Positions 19,214-29,761 of a stretch of 64,000 bases of DNA are shown here, in pieces (the first letter of the stretch is position 1; the number at the start of each line of letters is the position of its first letter). Made by a program: the position numbers and the translations under genes. The DNA comes from Luteibacter aegosomatis. Lineage in GTDB: Bacteria > Pseudomonadota > Gammaproteobacteria > Xanthomonadales > Rhodanobacteraceae. The DNA lies in NCBI RefSeq assembly GCF_023078455.1, contig NZ_CP095740.1, forward strand, positions 4,080,001 through 4,144,000, written 5' to 3'. Below the pieces are notes generated by a model. That model did not search any database. It saw nothing but the letters and a program-made list of their open reading frames with translations, and was not told the DNA's origin.

Positions 19214-19682
19214 GTGACGTCCTCCGCATGGCGGCCCGCACCCAGGCTTCGACGTCGCGCGCCGTGGCGGCGACGTCGAGCTCGGCCTTCGGCCGGTACA
19301 TCGTCCCGTCGAGCGCGACGAGGCGATCGACCGCCACGCGCGGCGCCTGCGTCGCGAGCACGCGACGCCAGTCGTCGCCGGACGACGTGACGCTCCGCGG
19401 GTCGCGCAGGCGCGCCACGCGTCGCAACAGCTGGCTCGCGGCGGCGGCGAACGCGGCGGCATCGCCGTCCGTCGCATACCGTTCGCGCGCCGCATGCAAC
19501 TCGGCCACCACGGCATCGGCACGGCGACGGCGTGCCGCGCGGCGACCCCAGGCAAGGGCGGCGACGATGCAGGCAACGACCAGCAACGCGATCAGCGCCC
19601 ACCAACCCGGTGCCAGCGGCCACCACATCGAGACATGGGGCACGTGGATATCGCGCAACGCCGGACCGCTTTGCTGCTGCAT
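19200..19682 (-). CDS. DUF4381 family membrane protein
   Basis: A 160-residue protein with a short N-terminus (IHVPHVSMWWPLAPGWW), one membrane segment (ALIALLVVACIVAALAWG, about 28-45), then an Arg-rich cytoplasmic helical domain. This is the DUF4381 pattern, found almost always between DUF58 and BatA genes. Function is unknown; it probably helps assemble the Bat complex at the membrane. Its ATG overlaps the DUF58 stop codon by four bases and its 3' end overlaps batA, so translation is coupled. Confidence 0.85.
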   Translation of the reverse strand: MQQQSGPALRDIHVPHVSMWWPLAPGWWALIALLVVACIVAALAWGRRAARRRRADAVVAELHAARERYATDGDAAAFAAAASQLLRRVARLRDPRSVTSSGDDWRRVLATQAPRVAVDRLVALDGTMYRPKAELDVAATARDVEAWVRAAMRRTSRVPA

Positions 19683-20596
19683 CACGGCCTCCTCGCACCG
19701 AGCAGGGCCACGACGGCATCCAGCGGATCGGCCGCGGTGTCGATGGCCCGCTGGCGCAGGCCGAGCCCGTTCGCCAAGGCGAGCAGGCGATGACGACCCT
19801 CGCCCATGGCGCGGGTGAAGGCGGCCCGTTCGCGATCGGCGTGCAGCGCCACGTCGTAGTGGACGCCGCGATGAGCGAATGGATAACGCCCGGCGGGAGG
19901 CTCGGTCATCTCCAGCGCATCGGCTACGTTGAGCACGGAGACCTCGGCCTTGCCGACGAGGCCGAGCATGCGGCCGCGCGCGGCCTCGTCGACGCAGAAG
20001 CCGTCGCTCACCAGCAAGACGCGCGATGCGCCATGCATCAGGCGGCCGGCCCGCTGCAACGCGGCGGAAAGGCTTTCGTCCTCGCCCGTGGGCAAGGCAT
20101 CCCAGGCGGCGATGGCACCGGCCACGGCCAACGCGCCGCGCGCACCGCCCTGCGGCTTCACCAGCTGGCGCTGCGCGCCGAAGGCAAGCACGCCCACGCG
20201 ATCGCCGCCGCGTATCGCGTACCACGCGGCCAGCGCCGCGGCGCGCGCGGCCTGCACCGACTTGAAACGCACGCGGGTGCCGAAGCGCATGCTCGCGTTG
20301 GTATCGAGCAGCACCAGAAGGCGGCCTTCGCGTTCTTCCTGGAAGAGCTTGGTGTGGGCCACGCCGCTGCGCGCGGTGAGGCGCCAGTCCATCCGGCGAA
20401 CGTCGTCGCCGGCCTGGTAGACGCGCGATTCGGCGTAGTCCATGCCCCGTCCGTGCAGGCGTCCCGGACGCTGGCCGCTACGCGGCGCGCGGGATACCAC
20501 GGGCGGCGCGGGTGCGCGCATCGCGCGCGAGCGCAAGGCGATCAGTTCGGGCAACGAAACACGTACGCGCCCGTCGGCGGCGGCGACGGCGTTCAC
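19682..20596 (-). CDS. DUF58 domain protein (VWA-like)
   Basis: A 304-residue soluble DUF58 protein. The family hallmark GRGMDYAESRVYQAGDDVRR followed by MDWRLTARSG lies at about residues 47-77, and the VWA-like part starts LVLLDTNASMRFG. DUF58 proteins are partners of MoxR AAA+ ATPases. The start is a GTG at 20596 that overlaps the moxR stop codon by four bases (GTGA). Function in this operon is not established; a chaperoned VWA-type adaptor is the usual view. Confidence 0.9.
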   Translation of the reverse strand: MNAVAAADGRVRVSLPELIALRSRAMRAPAPPVVSRAPRSGQRPGRLHGRGMDYAESRVYQAGDDVRRMDWRLTARSGVAHTKLFQEEREGRLLVLLDTNASMRFGTRVRFKSVQAARAAALAAWYAIRGGDRVGVLAFGAQRQLVKPQGGARGALAVAGAIAAWDALPTGEDESLSAALQRAGRLMHGASRVLLVSDGFCVDEAARGRMLGLVGKAEVSVLNVADALEMTEPPAGRYPFAHRGVHYDVALHADRERAAFTRAMGEGRHRLLALANGLGLRQRAIDTAADPLDAVVALLGARRP

Positions 20597-21585
20597 GGCA
20601 GCGGCACGAGATCCAGCAGGCGGTCGACGATGGTATCCACGCGCACGCCCTCGGCCTCCGCCTCGTAGCTGGGCAGCACGCGATGGCGCAGCACGTCGTG
20701 CGCGACGGCGTGGATGTCTTCCGGCAACACGTAGTCGCGACCGGCGAGCCAGGCATGCGCCCGTGCGCAGCGATCGAGCGCGATGGTGGCGCGCGGGCTG
20801 GCGCCCCAGGCGATCCAGCGGGCCAGTTCCGGCCCGTACTTGCCGGCCTCGCGCGAGGCCACCACCAGTTGCGTCACGTAGAGTTCGAGCGGCGGCGCCA
20901 TGTGCACGGAGAGCACCGCGTCGCGCGCGGCGAAGACATCGTCCGGGCGCAACAGGTGGGCCACCGGCGGCGCGGGATGCATCACCTGGCGGGCCTGGTC
21001 GCGTGCGAGGCGCAGGATCGCCAGCTCCGAAGCCGCATCGGGATAACCGATGGTCACGTGCATCAGGAAACGGTCGAGCTGGGCCTCGGGCAGCGCGAAG
21101 GTGCCCTCCTGCTCGATGGGATTCTGCGTGGCCATCACCATGAACAGCTCGGGCAGCGGCCAGGTGCGCCGGCCGATGGTGATCTGGCGTTCGGCCATGG
21201 CCTCCAGCAGCGCCGACTGCACCTTGGCCGGCGCGCGGTTGATCTCGTCGGCCAGCACGATGTTGTGGAACAGCGGCCCGCGCTCGAACTCGAAGGTGCC
21301 CGTCTGCGGACGGAAGATATCCGTGCCGGTCAGGTCGGCGGGCAGCAGGTCGGGCGTGAACTGGATGCGGTGGAAATCGGCCTCGATGCGGGTGGCGAGG
21401 GCCTTGATGGCCGTGGTCTTGGCCAGGCCCGGCGCGCCTTCGACCAGCAGGTGACCGTCGGCGAGCAACGCGATCAGCAGGCATTCGACCAGGTGGGGCT
21501 GGCCGATGATCCCCCGGGCCAGTTCCTCGCGCAGGCGGACGAAGGCCTCCTGAAGCGGCGTCGTGGCGGTCGGCGTGTCGGACAT
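20593..21585 (-). CDS. MoxR-family AAA+ ATPase
   Basis: A 330-residue AAA+ ATPase of the MoxR group. Walker A is GAPGLAKTTAIKA (about residues 50-62), Walker B NIVLADEINRAPAKVQ (about 109-124), sensor 1 VMATQNPIEQEGT, and a sensor-2/lid region in the C-terminal third. MoxR proteins act as chaperones for VWA-domain partners; three VWA or VWA-like genes follow at once. It is the first gene of a six-gene minus-strand operon in which the starts overlap the preceding stops, so the products are probably made in fixed ratio. Confidence 0.94.
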   Translation of the reverse strand: MSDTPTATTPLQEAFVRLREELARGIIGQPHLVECLLIALLADGHLLVEGAPGLAKTTAIKALATRIEADFHRIQFTPDLLPADLTGTDIFRPQTGTFEFERGPLFHNIVLADEINRAPAKVQSALLEAMAERQITIGRRTWPLPELFMVMATQNPIEQEGTFALPEAQLDRFLMHVTIGYPDAASELAILRLARDQARQVMHPAPPVAHLLRPDDVFAARDAVLSVHMAPPLELYVTQLVVASREAGKYGPELARWIAWGASPRATIALDRCARAHAWLAGRDYVLPEDIHAVAHDVLRHRVLPSYEAEAEGVRVDTIVDRLLDLVPLP

Positions 21586-21684
21586 CGGCGGGTCTCTACG
21601 TGGGCGTCAGGCCCGATCAGACCACAGCAAGGGCGAGAAGTTTAGGGCCGGAAGTCCCGGCGCGACCGGGATCGCCGGCAACCG

Positions 21685-21711
21685 CAAAAAAAAGCCCGCC
21701 GAAGCGGGCTC
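21685..21711 (-). terminator. Intrinsic terminator of the pil operon
   Basis: On the minus strand a GC-rich hairpin (AGCCCGC-TTC-GGCGGGCT, 21693-21710) is followed by eight to nine T residues. It lies 23 bases past the pilQ stop codon and separates the pil operon from moxR. Confidence 0.92.
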
Positions 21712-21733
21712 CATATGTTCCGGGGCGACAGGC

Positions 21734-23959
21734 TTATTGCAGCGTGTCGCTCAGGATGCGCGGCGTCACGAAGATCAGCAGCTCGGCCTTGTCGTTCTGA
21801 CGAGTCGTTTTGCGGAACAGGAAGCCTAGGCCCGGAATGTCGCCCAACCCGGGGACTTTCGTGGTGTTGTTGTTCTTCGTGATTTCGTAGATACCGCCAA
21901 GCACCACTGTCTGGCCGTTGTCGACGAGTACCGAGGTGTTGATCTCTCGCGTGTCGATCTGCGGTACGGAACCGCCGCCCGGGCTGTCAATGAACTGGTT
22001 CAGGGCGTCCTTCTTCACGTTGATCTTCAGGTAGACGCGGCTGTCGGCGGTGATCGTCGGCGTGACGCGCAGTTCGAGCACCGCGTCCTTGAACTGCACG
22101 GTGGCGTTCTGCGCGCCGCCGCCGGAGTTCGAGGCCTGGTAGGTCACGTAGCCGATTTCCGTACCCTGCTTGATCACGGCTTCCTGCTGGTTGGCCGTGA
22201 TGACGCGAGGGCTGGAGATCACTTCGCTGCGACCTTCGGTCTGCGCGGCGGAAAGTTCCAGATCGACGAGGTAGTTCGAGCCCAGGATGGCGAGGCCAAG
22301 GCTGCCGGCCGGCTGCGCCACCGGCAGGTTGACGTTGTAGCCGCCCGGGAACGTCAGGGTGTTGCTCGTAGCGGTGCCGTTGTTCAGGTTATGCACCTGC
22401 GTGGCCAGGTTCGCCGCACCGCCCGCCGTGGTATCCGAACCGCCGCTGCTCAGGTCCGGCGTGGTGCCGATGACCTGGCCGCTGGAGTTGGTCTTGAACG
22501 CCTGCGCGCCCCAACGCACGCCCAATTGGCGGCTGAAGGTGTCGGAGGCCGCGACGATGCGCGACTCGATGAGCACCTGCTGCACGGGGCGGTCGAGCGT
22601 GGAGATGAGCTCGCGGAGGTCGCGGATCTTGTCCGGCGTGTCGTTGATGAGGAGCGTGTTGGTGCGGTCATCGAAGGACACGCTGCCTCGCGCCGAGAGG
22701 AAGCCGCGACTGGTACCGCCCGACGTAGCGCCGCTGCTGTTGCTCTGCAGGCTGCCCTGGGTCAGCAGCTTGGCGATGTCCTCGGCCTTGCCGTAGCTGA
22801 TCGGCACGTAGTCGGACACGAGTTCGGCACTGTCCTCGGCCTTCTGGCGGGCATCGGCCAGGCTCTGCTCGTAGTTGGCGAGCTCGGCCTGCGGCGCGAT
22901 CCAGATCACGTTGCCGCTGCGGCGCTTGTCCAGGCCCTTGGCACGCAGGATCACGTCCAGCGCCTGGTCCCAGGGCGTGTTGACCAGGCGCAGCGTGACG
23001 CTGCCGCCGACGCTGTCGGACGCCACGAGGTTGAGCTTGGCCTCGTCGGCGATCAGCTGCAGCGCGGAACGGACTGGGATGTCCTGGAAGTTCAGGCTGA
23101 AGCGCGTGCCGGAATAGACCGGCTCCTGTCCTTTGGCGGCCTTGCCGGTGGGCGCGGCGGCCTTCTTCGTCGCCACCTCCACCACGTAGTCGCTACCGTT
23201 CTGGTACGAGGAAACCTCGACGTCGCCCTTGGTCTGGACGTCCATCCGGGCACCGCCCGGCGCCGTCTTCGAGGTGATCGAAAGCACCGGCGTGGCGAAA
23301 TCCACCACGTCGAGGCGCTGGGCGAACTTCGGCGGCAACGAGGAACCCGGCAGGCTCACGATGACGTGGTCGCCCTCGCGATGCATTTCCGGGGTGGTGG
23401 TGGCCGACGGGCCGAGCGTGACCATCACCCGGCCCTCACCGTTCTGGCCGCGGCGGAAATCGATGTTGGACACCGGTACGCCGGCGCTGGACGGCAGCGC
23501 CTTGGTGGGATCGGAAACGACCGCCGTGGTGGTCGTGGCACCCGTGGGGCCGTTGTTCACGGTGACGATGAGGTTGTTGCCGTCCACCCGCGTGCGGTAG
23601 GCCGATTCACGGAACAGCTCCACGGTGACACGCGTGCGCCCGCCGGCCGACACGATCGACACGCCCGAGGTCGAACCCTTGCCGATATCGAGGTGGCGGG
23701 TGCTGTAGGCGTTGGTGGTATCCGCCAGGTCGATGGCGATGCGCGGCGGGTTGTTCGTGGTGAACACCTTGGGCGTGGGCGCCTTTTCGGTGAACGCCAG
23801 CGTCAGTTCCACGCGTCCGCCCGGCTGGGCGTCGTAGGTAACGTTGCGCAAGGCATTGGCCGCGGCGGCGTGGCCCGTGAAACCAAGCGTCGCGGCCATC
23901 GCCGCGCCGAGGATCCAGCGGCGAGCGCGTCCCGGCAGGCGGTGGAAAGTGGTGGTCAT
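21734..23959 (-). CDS. pilQ: Type IV pilus secretin PilQ
   Basis: A 741-residue outer-membrane secretin, the pore through which type IV pili extend. Signal peptide MTTTFHRLPGRARRWILGAA onward, two AMIN domains for peptidoglycan binding (about 40-260), STN/secretin N domains (LNFQDIPVRSALQLIADEAK), and the C-terminal secretin barrel (SSPRVITANQQEAVIKQGTE, later FRKTTRQNDKAELLIFVTPR). Start choice is uncertain: ATG at 23959 has GGGG upstream, while in-frame ATGs at 23968 and 23983 exist, the last overlapping the pilP stop codon. It ends pilMNOPQ and is followed by a terminator. Confidence 0.95.
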   Translation of the reverse strand: MTTTFHRLPGRARRWILGAAMAATLGFTGHAAAANALRNVTYDAQPGGRVELTLAFTEKAPTPKVFTTNNPPRIAIDLADTTNAYSTRHLDIGKGSTSGVSIVSAGGRTRVTVELFRESAYRTRVDGNNLIVTVNNGPTGATTTTAVVSDPTKALPSSAGVPVSNIDFRRGQNGEGRVMVTLGPSATTTPEMHREGDHVIVSLPGSSLPPKFAQRLDVVDFATPVLSITSKTAPGGARMDVQTKGDVEVSSYQNGSDYVVEVATKKAAAPTGKAAKGQEPVYSGTRFSLNFQDIPVRSALQLIADEAKLNLVASDSVGGSVTLRLVNTPWDQALDVILRAKGLDKRRSGNVIWIAPQAELANYEQSLADARQKAEDSAELVSDYVPISYGKAEDIAKLLTQGSLQSNSSGATSGGTSRGFLSARGSVSFDDRTNTLLINDTPDKIRDLRELISTLDRPVQQVLIESRIVAASDTFSRQLGVRWGAQAFKTNSSGQVIGTTPDLSSGGSDTTAGGAANLATQVHNLNNGTATSNTLTFPGGYNVNLPVAQPAGSLGLAILGSNYLVDLELSAAQTEGRSEVISSPRVITANQQEAVIKQGTEIGYVTYQASNSGGGAQNATVQFKDAVLELRVTPTITADSRVYLKINVKKDALNQFIDSPGGGSVPQIDTREINTSVLVDNGQTVVLGGIYEITKNNNTTKVPGLGDIPGLGFLFRKTTRQNDKAELLIFVTPRILSDTLQ

Positions 23960-23979
23960 GTGCGTCATCCCCGAGATAC

Positions 23980-24507
23980 TCATTTTTCGCCGACCGAGAT
24001 GCTTGCCGGGCGCTCCATCCAGCCGCCGGCTCCGTTGGGCACCAGCTCGACCAGGTCGATGCGATCTTCGCTCAACGCGGTGATGCGGCCGTAGGCCTGC
24101 CCCATGTATTCGTTGCGATGGACCTTGTGGATCACGCCGCCCGGATCCTGGACCAGCGCCTCCATGCCCGCGCCGGCCCCGAACGTACCCACCATCTTCA
24201 GGGTATCGAGCGCGAACATCTCCAGCGGCTCCTTGGGACGGTTCTCGTCGGGTCGCGGGCCGGAGGTCGCCGAGGTATCCATTTCCGCCGAACTCGGGCT
24301 GAAGGGATCGCGGGCGTTCTGGTCCTGGTAGGCGAAGGTCTCGAAGGTGCGGATCACCGGCAGCGGCGGGATCGGCTCGCCCTTCTTGTGCTTTTCGGCA
24401 TCGACCCATTCGTGCAGGTCGGAGGTACCGCGGGTACAGCCGCCCAGGGCCACCCCGGCGGTCACGGCCAGCAGGACGATGCGTGCGCGTGCGAAAACGT
24501 GGCTCAT
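23980..24507 (-). CDS. pilP: Type IV pilus assembly lipoprotein PilP
   Basis: A 175-residue lipoprotein. The lipobox is LGGC at about residues 21-24 after a hydrophobic signal (ARIVLLAVTAGVA). A proline-rich linker leads to the beta-sandwich HR domain that docks on PilQ; the family motif LEMFALDTLKMVGTF and QDPGGVIHKVHRNEYMG are clear. PilP links the inner-membrane PilMNO platform to the secretin. Its ATG overlaps the pilO stop codon (TGATG). Confidence 0.95.
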   Translation of the reverse strand: MSHVFARARIVLLAVTAGVALGGCTRGTSDLHEWVDAEKHKKGEPIPPLPVIRTFETFAYQDQNARDPFSPSSAEMDTSATSGPRPDENRPKEPLEMFALDTLKMVGTFGAGAGMEALVQDPGGVIHKVHRNEYMGQAYGRITALSEDRIDLVELVPNGAGGWMERPASISVGEK

Positions 24508-25160
24508 CACTTGCCTCCCGCCTTGGCCTTCTTGGCCTCGGCCGCCGCCTCGTCGTCGTCGAGGTAGCGATAGGTCTTGACCGTGCCCTGCAGCACGAGC
24601 TGCCCCGAGGTGGAGCCACCCTTCTTGTCGGCGTCCTTCGGCTTGAGCGACACGTCGTGCAAGGTGAGGATCACTACGCGCGGCAACGAGGCCACGCCGC
24701 TGATGAAGCTGCCGAACTGGTGGTAGGTGCCCACCATGCGCAGCGTGATCGGCTTCTCGGCGTAGAAGTCGCGCGGCGTTTCCGGACCGGGCTGGAACAG
24801 CTCGGTCTCGATGCCGGCGGCCAGTGCCGTCTGAGAGATGTCGATCAGCAGCTCGGGCATTTCGGTCTTGCTGGGAAGCTGGCGAAGCAGCGTGCGCAGC
24901 ATGTCCTTCATCTCGGCCAGTTGCTGTTCCAGGGCTTCGAGATTGGCGGCCTTCGCCTGCTTCTGGGAGAAGTCCTGCTTGAGCGACTCCTCTTTCTGCT
25001 CGGCACTGGCCAGTTCGTCCTGCTGGTCGCTGATGTACAGGTACCAGCCGAGGAACGTGACTAGCACGAAGACCAGGCCGGTGAAGAACATCTTCACCGA
25101 CTTCGGCCATCCGCCGACGTTGTTGCGGTCGAGGTTGCGCAGGTCGTCGAGGAACTTCAC
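24507..25160 (-). CDS. pilO: Type IV pilus inner-membrane platform protein PilO
   Basis: A 217-residue bitopic protein: short cytoplasmic N-terminus (KFLDDLRNLDRNNVGGWP), one membrane helix (MFFTGLVFVLVTFLGWYLYI, about 24-43), a coiled coil (about 45-95) and a periplasmic ferredoxin-like domain containing the YHQFGSFISGVASLPRVV motif. PilO pairs with PilN to form the alignment complex. It overlaps pilN by four bases and pilP by one. Confidence 0.95.
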   Translation of the reverse strand: MKFLDDLRNLDRNNVGGWPKSVKMFFTGLVFVLVTFLGWYLYISDQQDELASAEQKEESLKQDFSQKQAKAANLEALEQQLAEMKDMLRTLLRQLPSKTEMPELLIDISQTALAAGIETELFQPGPETPRDFYAEKPITLRMVGTYHQFGSFISGVASLPRVVILTLHDVSLKPKDADKKGGSTSGQLVLQGTVKTYRYLDDDEAAAEAKKAKAGGK

Positions 25161-25824
25161 GGCTTAGCCCCTCCCGTCGTGGCGGGCGCGGCCGGCGCGG
25201 ACCGGGCCGCGGCGGTCGAGGTCGAGGTCGAGGCCGGTGCCGGTGCCGGTGCCGGTGCCGGCGCACCGTCGCCGCCGCCGTCGGCCGGGGTGTTGAGTTT
25301 CACGTCGAGTCCGAAGGTGTACGGCATGCGCGAGGCGTCGTGGGTGTTCTCGGTCTTGCGCAGGTCGGCATGGCCCATCCAGGGCGAGGCCTCGATGTTG
25401 CGCATGTAGTCGGCCACGCTGGAGTTGGACTGGGCGACGCCGTCGAGCGACATGGAGTCGGCCGACTGCTTCATGCCGGACAGGCGCGCGCTGGGCGGGA
25501 TGGTCTTCACCAGTTCGTCGAACAGGTGGACCATCTGCGAGCGGTTGGCCTGCAGCTGCTCGATGATCTGCTTGCGCTGGAGCAGGTCGGCGCGAACCTT
25601 CTCCAGTTCCTTGATCTTTTCGATGCGCCCGTCGAGTTGGGTGATCTCACCCTGCAGGTAGGTGTTCCGCTCGCCCTGGTTGTCGATGCGGGCGTCCATC
25701 CAGAACGACCAGGCGATCAGCACGACCAGCGCCGCGCCGAAGGCCATGCCCAGTTGGAGGTAGAACTCCCGTTCGCGAAGCTTCCGCCGCTCGGCGCGCC
25801 ACGGAAGCAGATTGATGCGTGCCA

Positions 25825-25825
<1 letters not shown>
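25157..25825 (-). CDS. pilN: Type IV pilus inner-membrane platform protein PilN
   Basis: A 222-residue bitopic protein. The N-terminus RINLLPWRAERRKLREREF is the conserved segment that binds PilM in the cytoplasm. A membrane helix follows (about 23-43), then a coiled coil and the periplasmic domain (about 75-180). The last 35 residues are a low-complexity Ala/Pro/Ser/Thr tail encoded by hexanucleotide repeats (about 25215-25262), longer than the usual family C-terminus and possibly length-variable. It overlaps pilM and pilO. Confidence 0.95.
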
Positions 25826-26892
<1,067 letters not shown>

Positions 26893-26937
26893 CTATTCCC
26901 CGCGCCTTTGTCGGAATTTGTGTCTTGGCGCGATGGC

Positions 26938-26966
26938 ATTAGATCGAAAACTTAACGGATTGGCAA
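26938..26966 (-). promoter_or_regulatory. Predicted sigma-70 promoter of pilMNOPQ
   Basis: On the minus strand TTGCCA (-35, 26966-26961) and TCTAAT (-10, 26943-26938) are separated by exactly 17 bases. Each matches the consensus at five of six positions. Transcription would start near 26931, leaving a leader of about 48 bases before the pilM ATG. Confidence 0.65.
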
Positions 26967-27125
26967 CGGCCGCTCTCGGCCACTTACCGGCACTATTTCA
27001 CAAATCCGATCACCGGGTTAGCGACCACCGCTGACCTAGTGTCTAGCGTTCCGGGCCGGGCGCGGATAGGTGCCTAGGCCCTATACTGCGCCCCGACCCA
27101 CACGGCGGTGACGAAGTCCCCATCC

Positions 27126-29705
27126 ATGCGAATCCTCAAGCGTCTGCTGCGCTACGCCCTGTACCTCGCCCTGGCCGGCATCCTTTTCGTCGTCGGCGCG
27201 GTGGGCGTCGCCTACTGGCTGCTGGCGCCCCGCCTGCCGTCGGTCGCGGTCCTGCGCGACTACCATATGCAGGTTCCCCTGCGTGTGCTGAGCTCCGACG
27301 GCAAACTCATCGCATCGTTCGGTGAGACCCGACGCATCCCCGTCCGCATCGCCGACGTGCCGGCGCGCCTCAAGAATGCTGTCTTATCGGCCGAGGACGG
27401 CGATTTCTATAGCCACCCCGGCATCGATTGGCACGGCATCGTCCGCGCCGGCGTCCACGTGATCCTTTCCGGCGGCGACAAGGGCCCGGGCGGCTCCACG
27501 ATCACCCAGCAGGTGGCCCGCAACTTCTTCCTGAGCCCCGAGAAGCTCTACTCGCGCAAGCTGACGGAGATGTTCATTGCCCTGCGCATGGAGAACGAGC
27601 TCTCCAAGGACCAGATCCTGGAGCTCTACCTCAACAAGATGTTCCTGGGCCACCGCGCCTACGGCGTGGCCGCGGCCGCCTCGTATTACTACGGCAAGAC
27701 CCTCGACCAGCTGTCCGTGGCCCAGTGCGCGACCATCGCCTCCACCTTCCAGCTGCCCTCGGTGGTCAACCCGCTCAACAACCCCAAGCGGATGATCGCC
27801 CGCCGCGACTGGGTGCTGGGCCAGATGTTGTCCAACCGATTCATCACCCAGGCGGAGTACGACGAGGCCATCAAGGAGCCCAACGACGCCTTCCCGCACG
27901 AACAGCAGATCGAGGTCGACGCGCCGTACCTTGCCGAAATGGTGCGCCAGCAAACGCTCGAAAAGCTGGGCAACGACGCCCTGACCGAGGGCTACGTGGT
28001 GCATACCACGGTATCCAGCACCGACCAGACGGCCGCCAACGAGGCCCTGCGCGGCAAGCTCTCCGCCTACGACCGTCGCCACGGCTACCGCGGACCCGAG
28101 GGTCACGAAGAACTCCCTGCCCAGGCCGGCCCGGAGGATTACGACCGCGTTCTCGCCGGCTACACGAGCGTCGCGGGCATGATGCCCGGGATCGTGACGG
28201 AAACCGGTCCGAAGGAGGCGAAGGTGTACCTGTCGGCGAAGGAAACGGCCACGCTGAGCCTGGAATCCATCGCCTGGGCACGTCCCTACGTCAACGAAGG
28301 CCGCGCCGGCGCCACGCCGACCCGGGTCGATGCCGTGCTCAAGCGCGGCGACGTCGTCCGCCTGATCCGCAGCGAGAAGGACGACATCGCCGAGAACGCC
28401 AAGGCCGCCGATACCGCCGCCGGCACCGAAACCGGCAAGGCCGAACCGCAGAAGGGCCCATGGCGCCTGACCCAGATTCCCGCCGTGCAGGCGGCGCTGG
28501 TCTCCCTCGATCCCGAAGACGGTGCCGTGCGCGCCCTGGTCGGCGGCTTCAGCTTCGTGCGCTCGAAGTTCAACCGCGCCGTCATGGCGGCCCGCCAGCC
28601 CGGTTCCAGTTTCAAGCCCTTCCTCTACTCGGCGGCGTTCGAGCGCGGCTTCACGCCCGCGTCGATCGTCAACGACGCCCCCGTGGCCTTCCCCGACCCG
28701 TCGCGCCCGGACGGCGTGTGGACGCCGGCCAACGACGACAACAAGTTCGACGGTCCGATGCGCCTGCGCGAAGCGCTGGTGCAGTCGAAGAACCTCGTGT
28801 CGGTGCGCCTGCTCGATGCCATCGGCGTGCGCTTCGTACGCGACTACGCCACGCGCTTCGGCTTTACGCCCGACGCGCTGCCGCAGAACCTTTCGCTGGC
28901 GCTGGGCACGGCCTCGGTGTCGCCCATGGCCATGGCGCGCGGCTATGCCGTGTTCGCCAATGGCGGGTACCTCATCACGCCGTATTTCATCTCGCGGATC
29001 GACGACCGCGACGGCAAGCCCGTCTACGTGGCCAACCCCGAACGCGCCTGCGCCGATTGCCAGGAGCGCCTGCTCAACCCCACGCCGCCCGGACCGCCCA
29101 CGCAGCCGTCCACCGCGCTCATCCCGGCCAAGCCGGCCAGTGCGGGCAGCACCGGCGGCACGGGTACGGGCGACGCGGTACTGCCGGCCGACGCCCACGA
29201 CAACGCCGCCGAAGCGCCGAAACTCGCGCCCCACGTGATCGACGTGCGCAACGATTACCTGGTCACCTCGCTGATGCTCGACGTTATCAAGCGCGGCACC
29301 GGCTCGGCCGCCAAGGCACTCGGCCGCGACGACCTCGCCGGCAAGACGGGCTCCACCAACGATCATCGCGACGCCTGGTTCGTGGGTTTCAACGGCGACT
29401 ACTCCACGGCCGTCTGGGTGGGCTTCGACGACTTCAGCTCGCTCGGACGCGGCGAATTCGGCGCCAAGGCGGCGCTGCCGATCTGGATGGACTACATGGG
29501 CAGCGTGCTGAAGGATCGCCCGTCGCACACCCTCGCCATGCCCCCGGGCATCGCCACGGTGCAGATCGACCCCGGTTCGGGCCTGCCGTCCGCCGGCGGC
29601 GGCATGAGTGAAATCATGAAGGTCGAGGACGTCGACCGGCTCCGCGAACAGGCACAGCAGAAACAGCAGGAGGAGCAGCAGGACCACGCCTACGACATTT
29701 TTTGA
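27126..29705 (+). CDS. mrcA: Penicillin-binding protein 1A (bifunctional glycosyltransferase/transpeptidase)
   Basis: An 859-residue class A PBP that polymerises and cross-links peptidoglycan. N-terminal membrane anchor (YALYLALAGILFVVGAVGVA), GT51 domain with catalytic Glu90 in AEDGDFYSHPGIDW and GGSTITQQVARNFF, an OB-like insert (about 300-450), then the transpeptidase with Ser494 in PGSSFKPF, the SKN-type motif QSKNLV and K740-T-G in KTGSTNDHRDAWF. A Pro/Thr-rich insert precedes the last motif. ATG at 27126 chosen; an in-frame GTG at 27108 is possible. TATACT at about 27082 could be its -10 box. Confidence 0.96.
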   Translation: MRILKRLLRYALYLALAGILFVVGAVGVAYWLLAPRLPSVAVLRDYHMQVPLRVLSSDGKLIASFGETRRIPVRIADVPARLKNAVLSAEDGDFYSHPGIDWHGIVRAGVHVILSGGDKGPGGSTITQQVARNFFLSPEKLYSRKLTEMFIALRMENELSKDQILELYLNKMFLGHRAYGVAAAASYYYGKTLDQLSVAQCATIASTFQLPSVVNPLNNPKRMIARRDWVLGQMLSNRFITQAEYDEAIKEPNDAFPHEQQIEVDAPYLAEMVRQQTLEKLGNDALTEGYVVHTTVSSTDQTAANEALRGKLSAYDRRHGYRGPEGHEELPAQAGPEDYDRVLAGYTSVAGMMPGIVTETGPKEAKVYLSAKETATLSLESIAWARPYVNEGRAGATPTRVDAVLKRGDVVRLIRSEKDDIAENAKAADTAAGTETGKAEPQKGPWRLTQIPAVQAALVSLDPEDGAVRALVGGFSFVRSKFNRAVMAARQPGSSFKPFLYSAAFERGFTPASIVNDAPVAFPDPSRPDGVWTPANDDNKFDGPMRLREALVQSKNLVSVRLLDAIGVRFVRDYATRFGFTPDALPQNLSLALGTASVSPMAMARGYAVFANGGYLITPYFISRIDDRDGKPVYVANPERACADCQERLLNPTPPGPPTQPSTALIPAKPASAGSTGGTGTGDAVLPADAHDNAAEAPKLAPHVIDVRNDYLVTSLMLDVIKRGTGSAAKALGRDDLAGKTGSTNDHRDAWFVGFNGDYSTAVWVGFDDFSSLGRGEFGAKAALPIWMDYMGSVLKDRPSHTLAMPPGIATVQIDPGSGLPSAGGGMSEIMKVEDVDRLREQAQQKQQEEQQDHAYDIF

Positions 29706-29761
29706 GCGCACGCTGGCTTGGCGTGCGCCTGGCAGACGAACACATCACATGGGGGTGAGTC

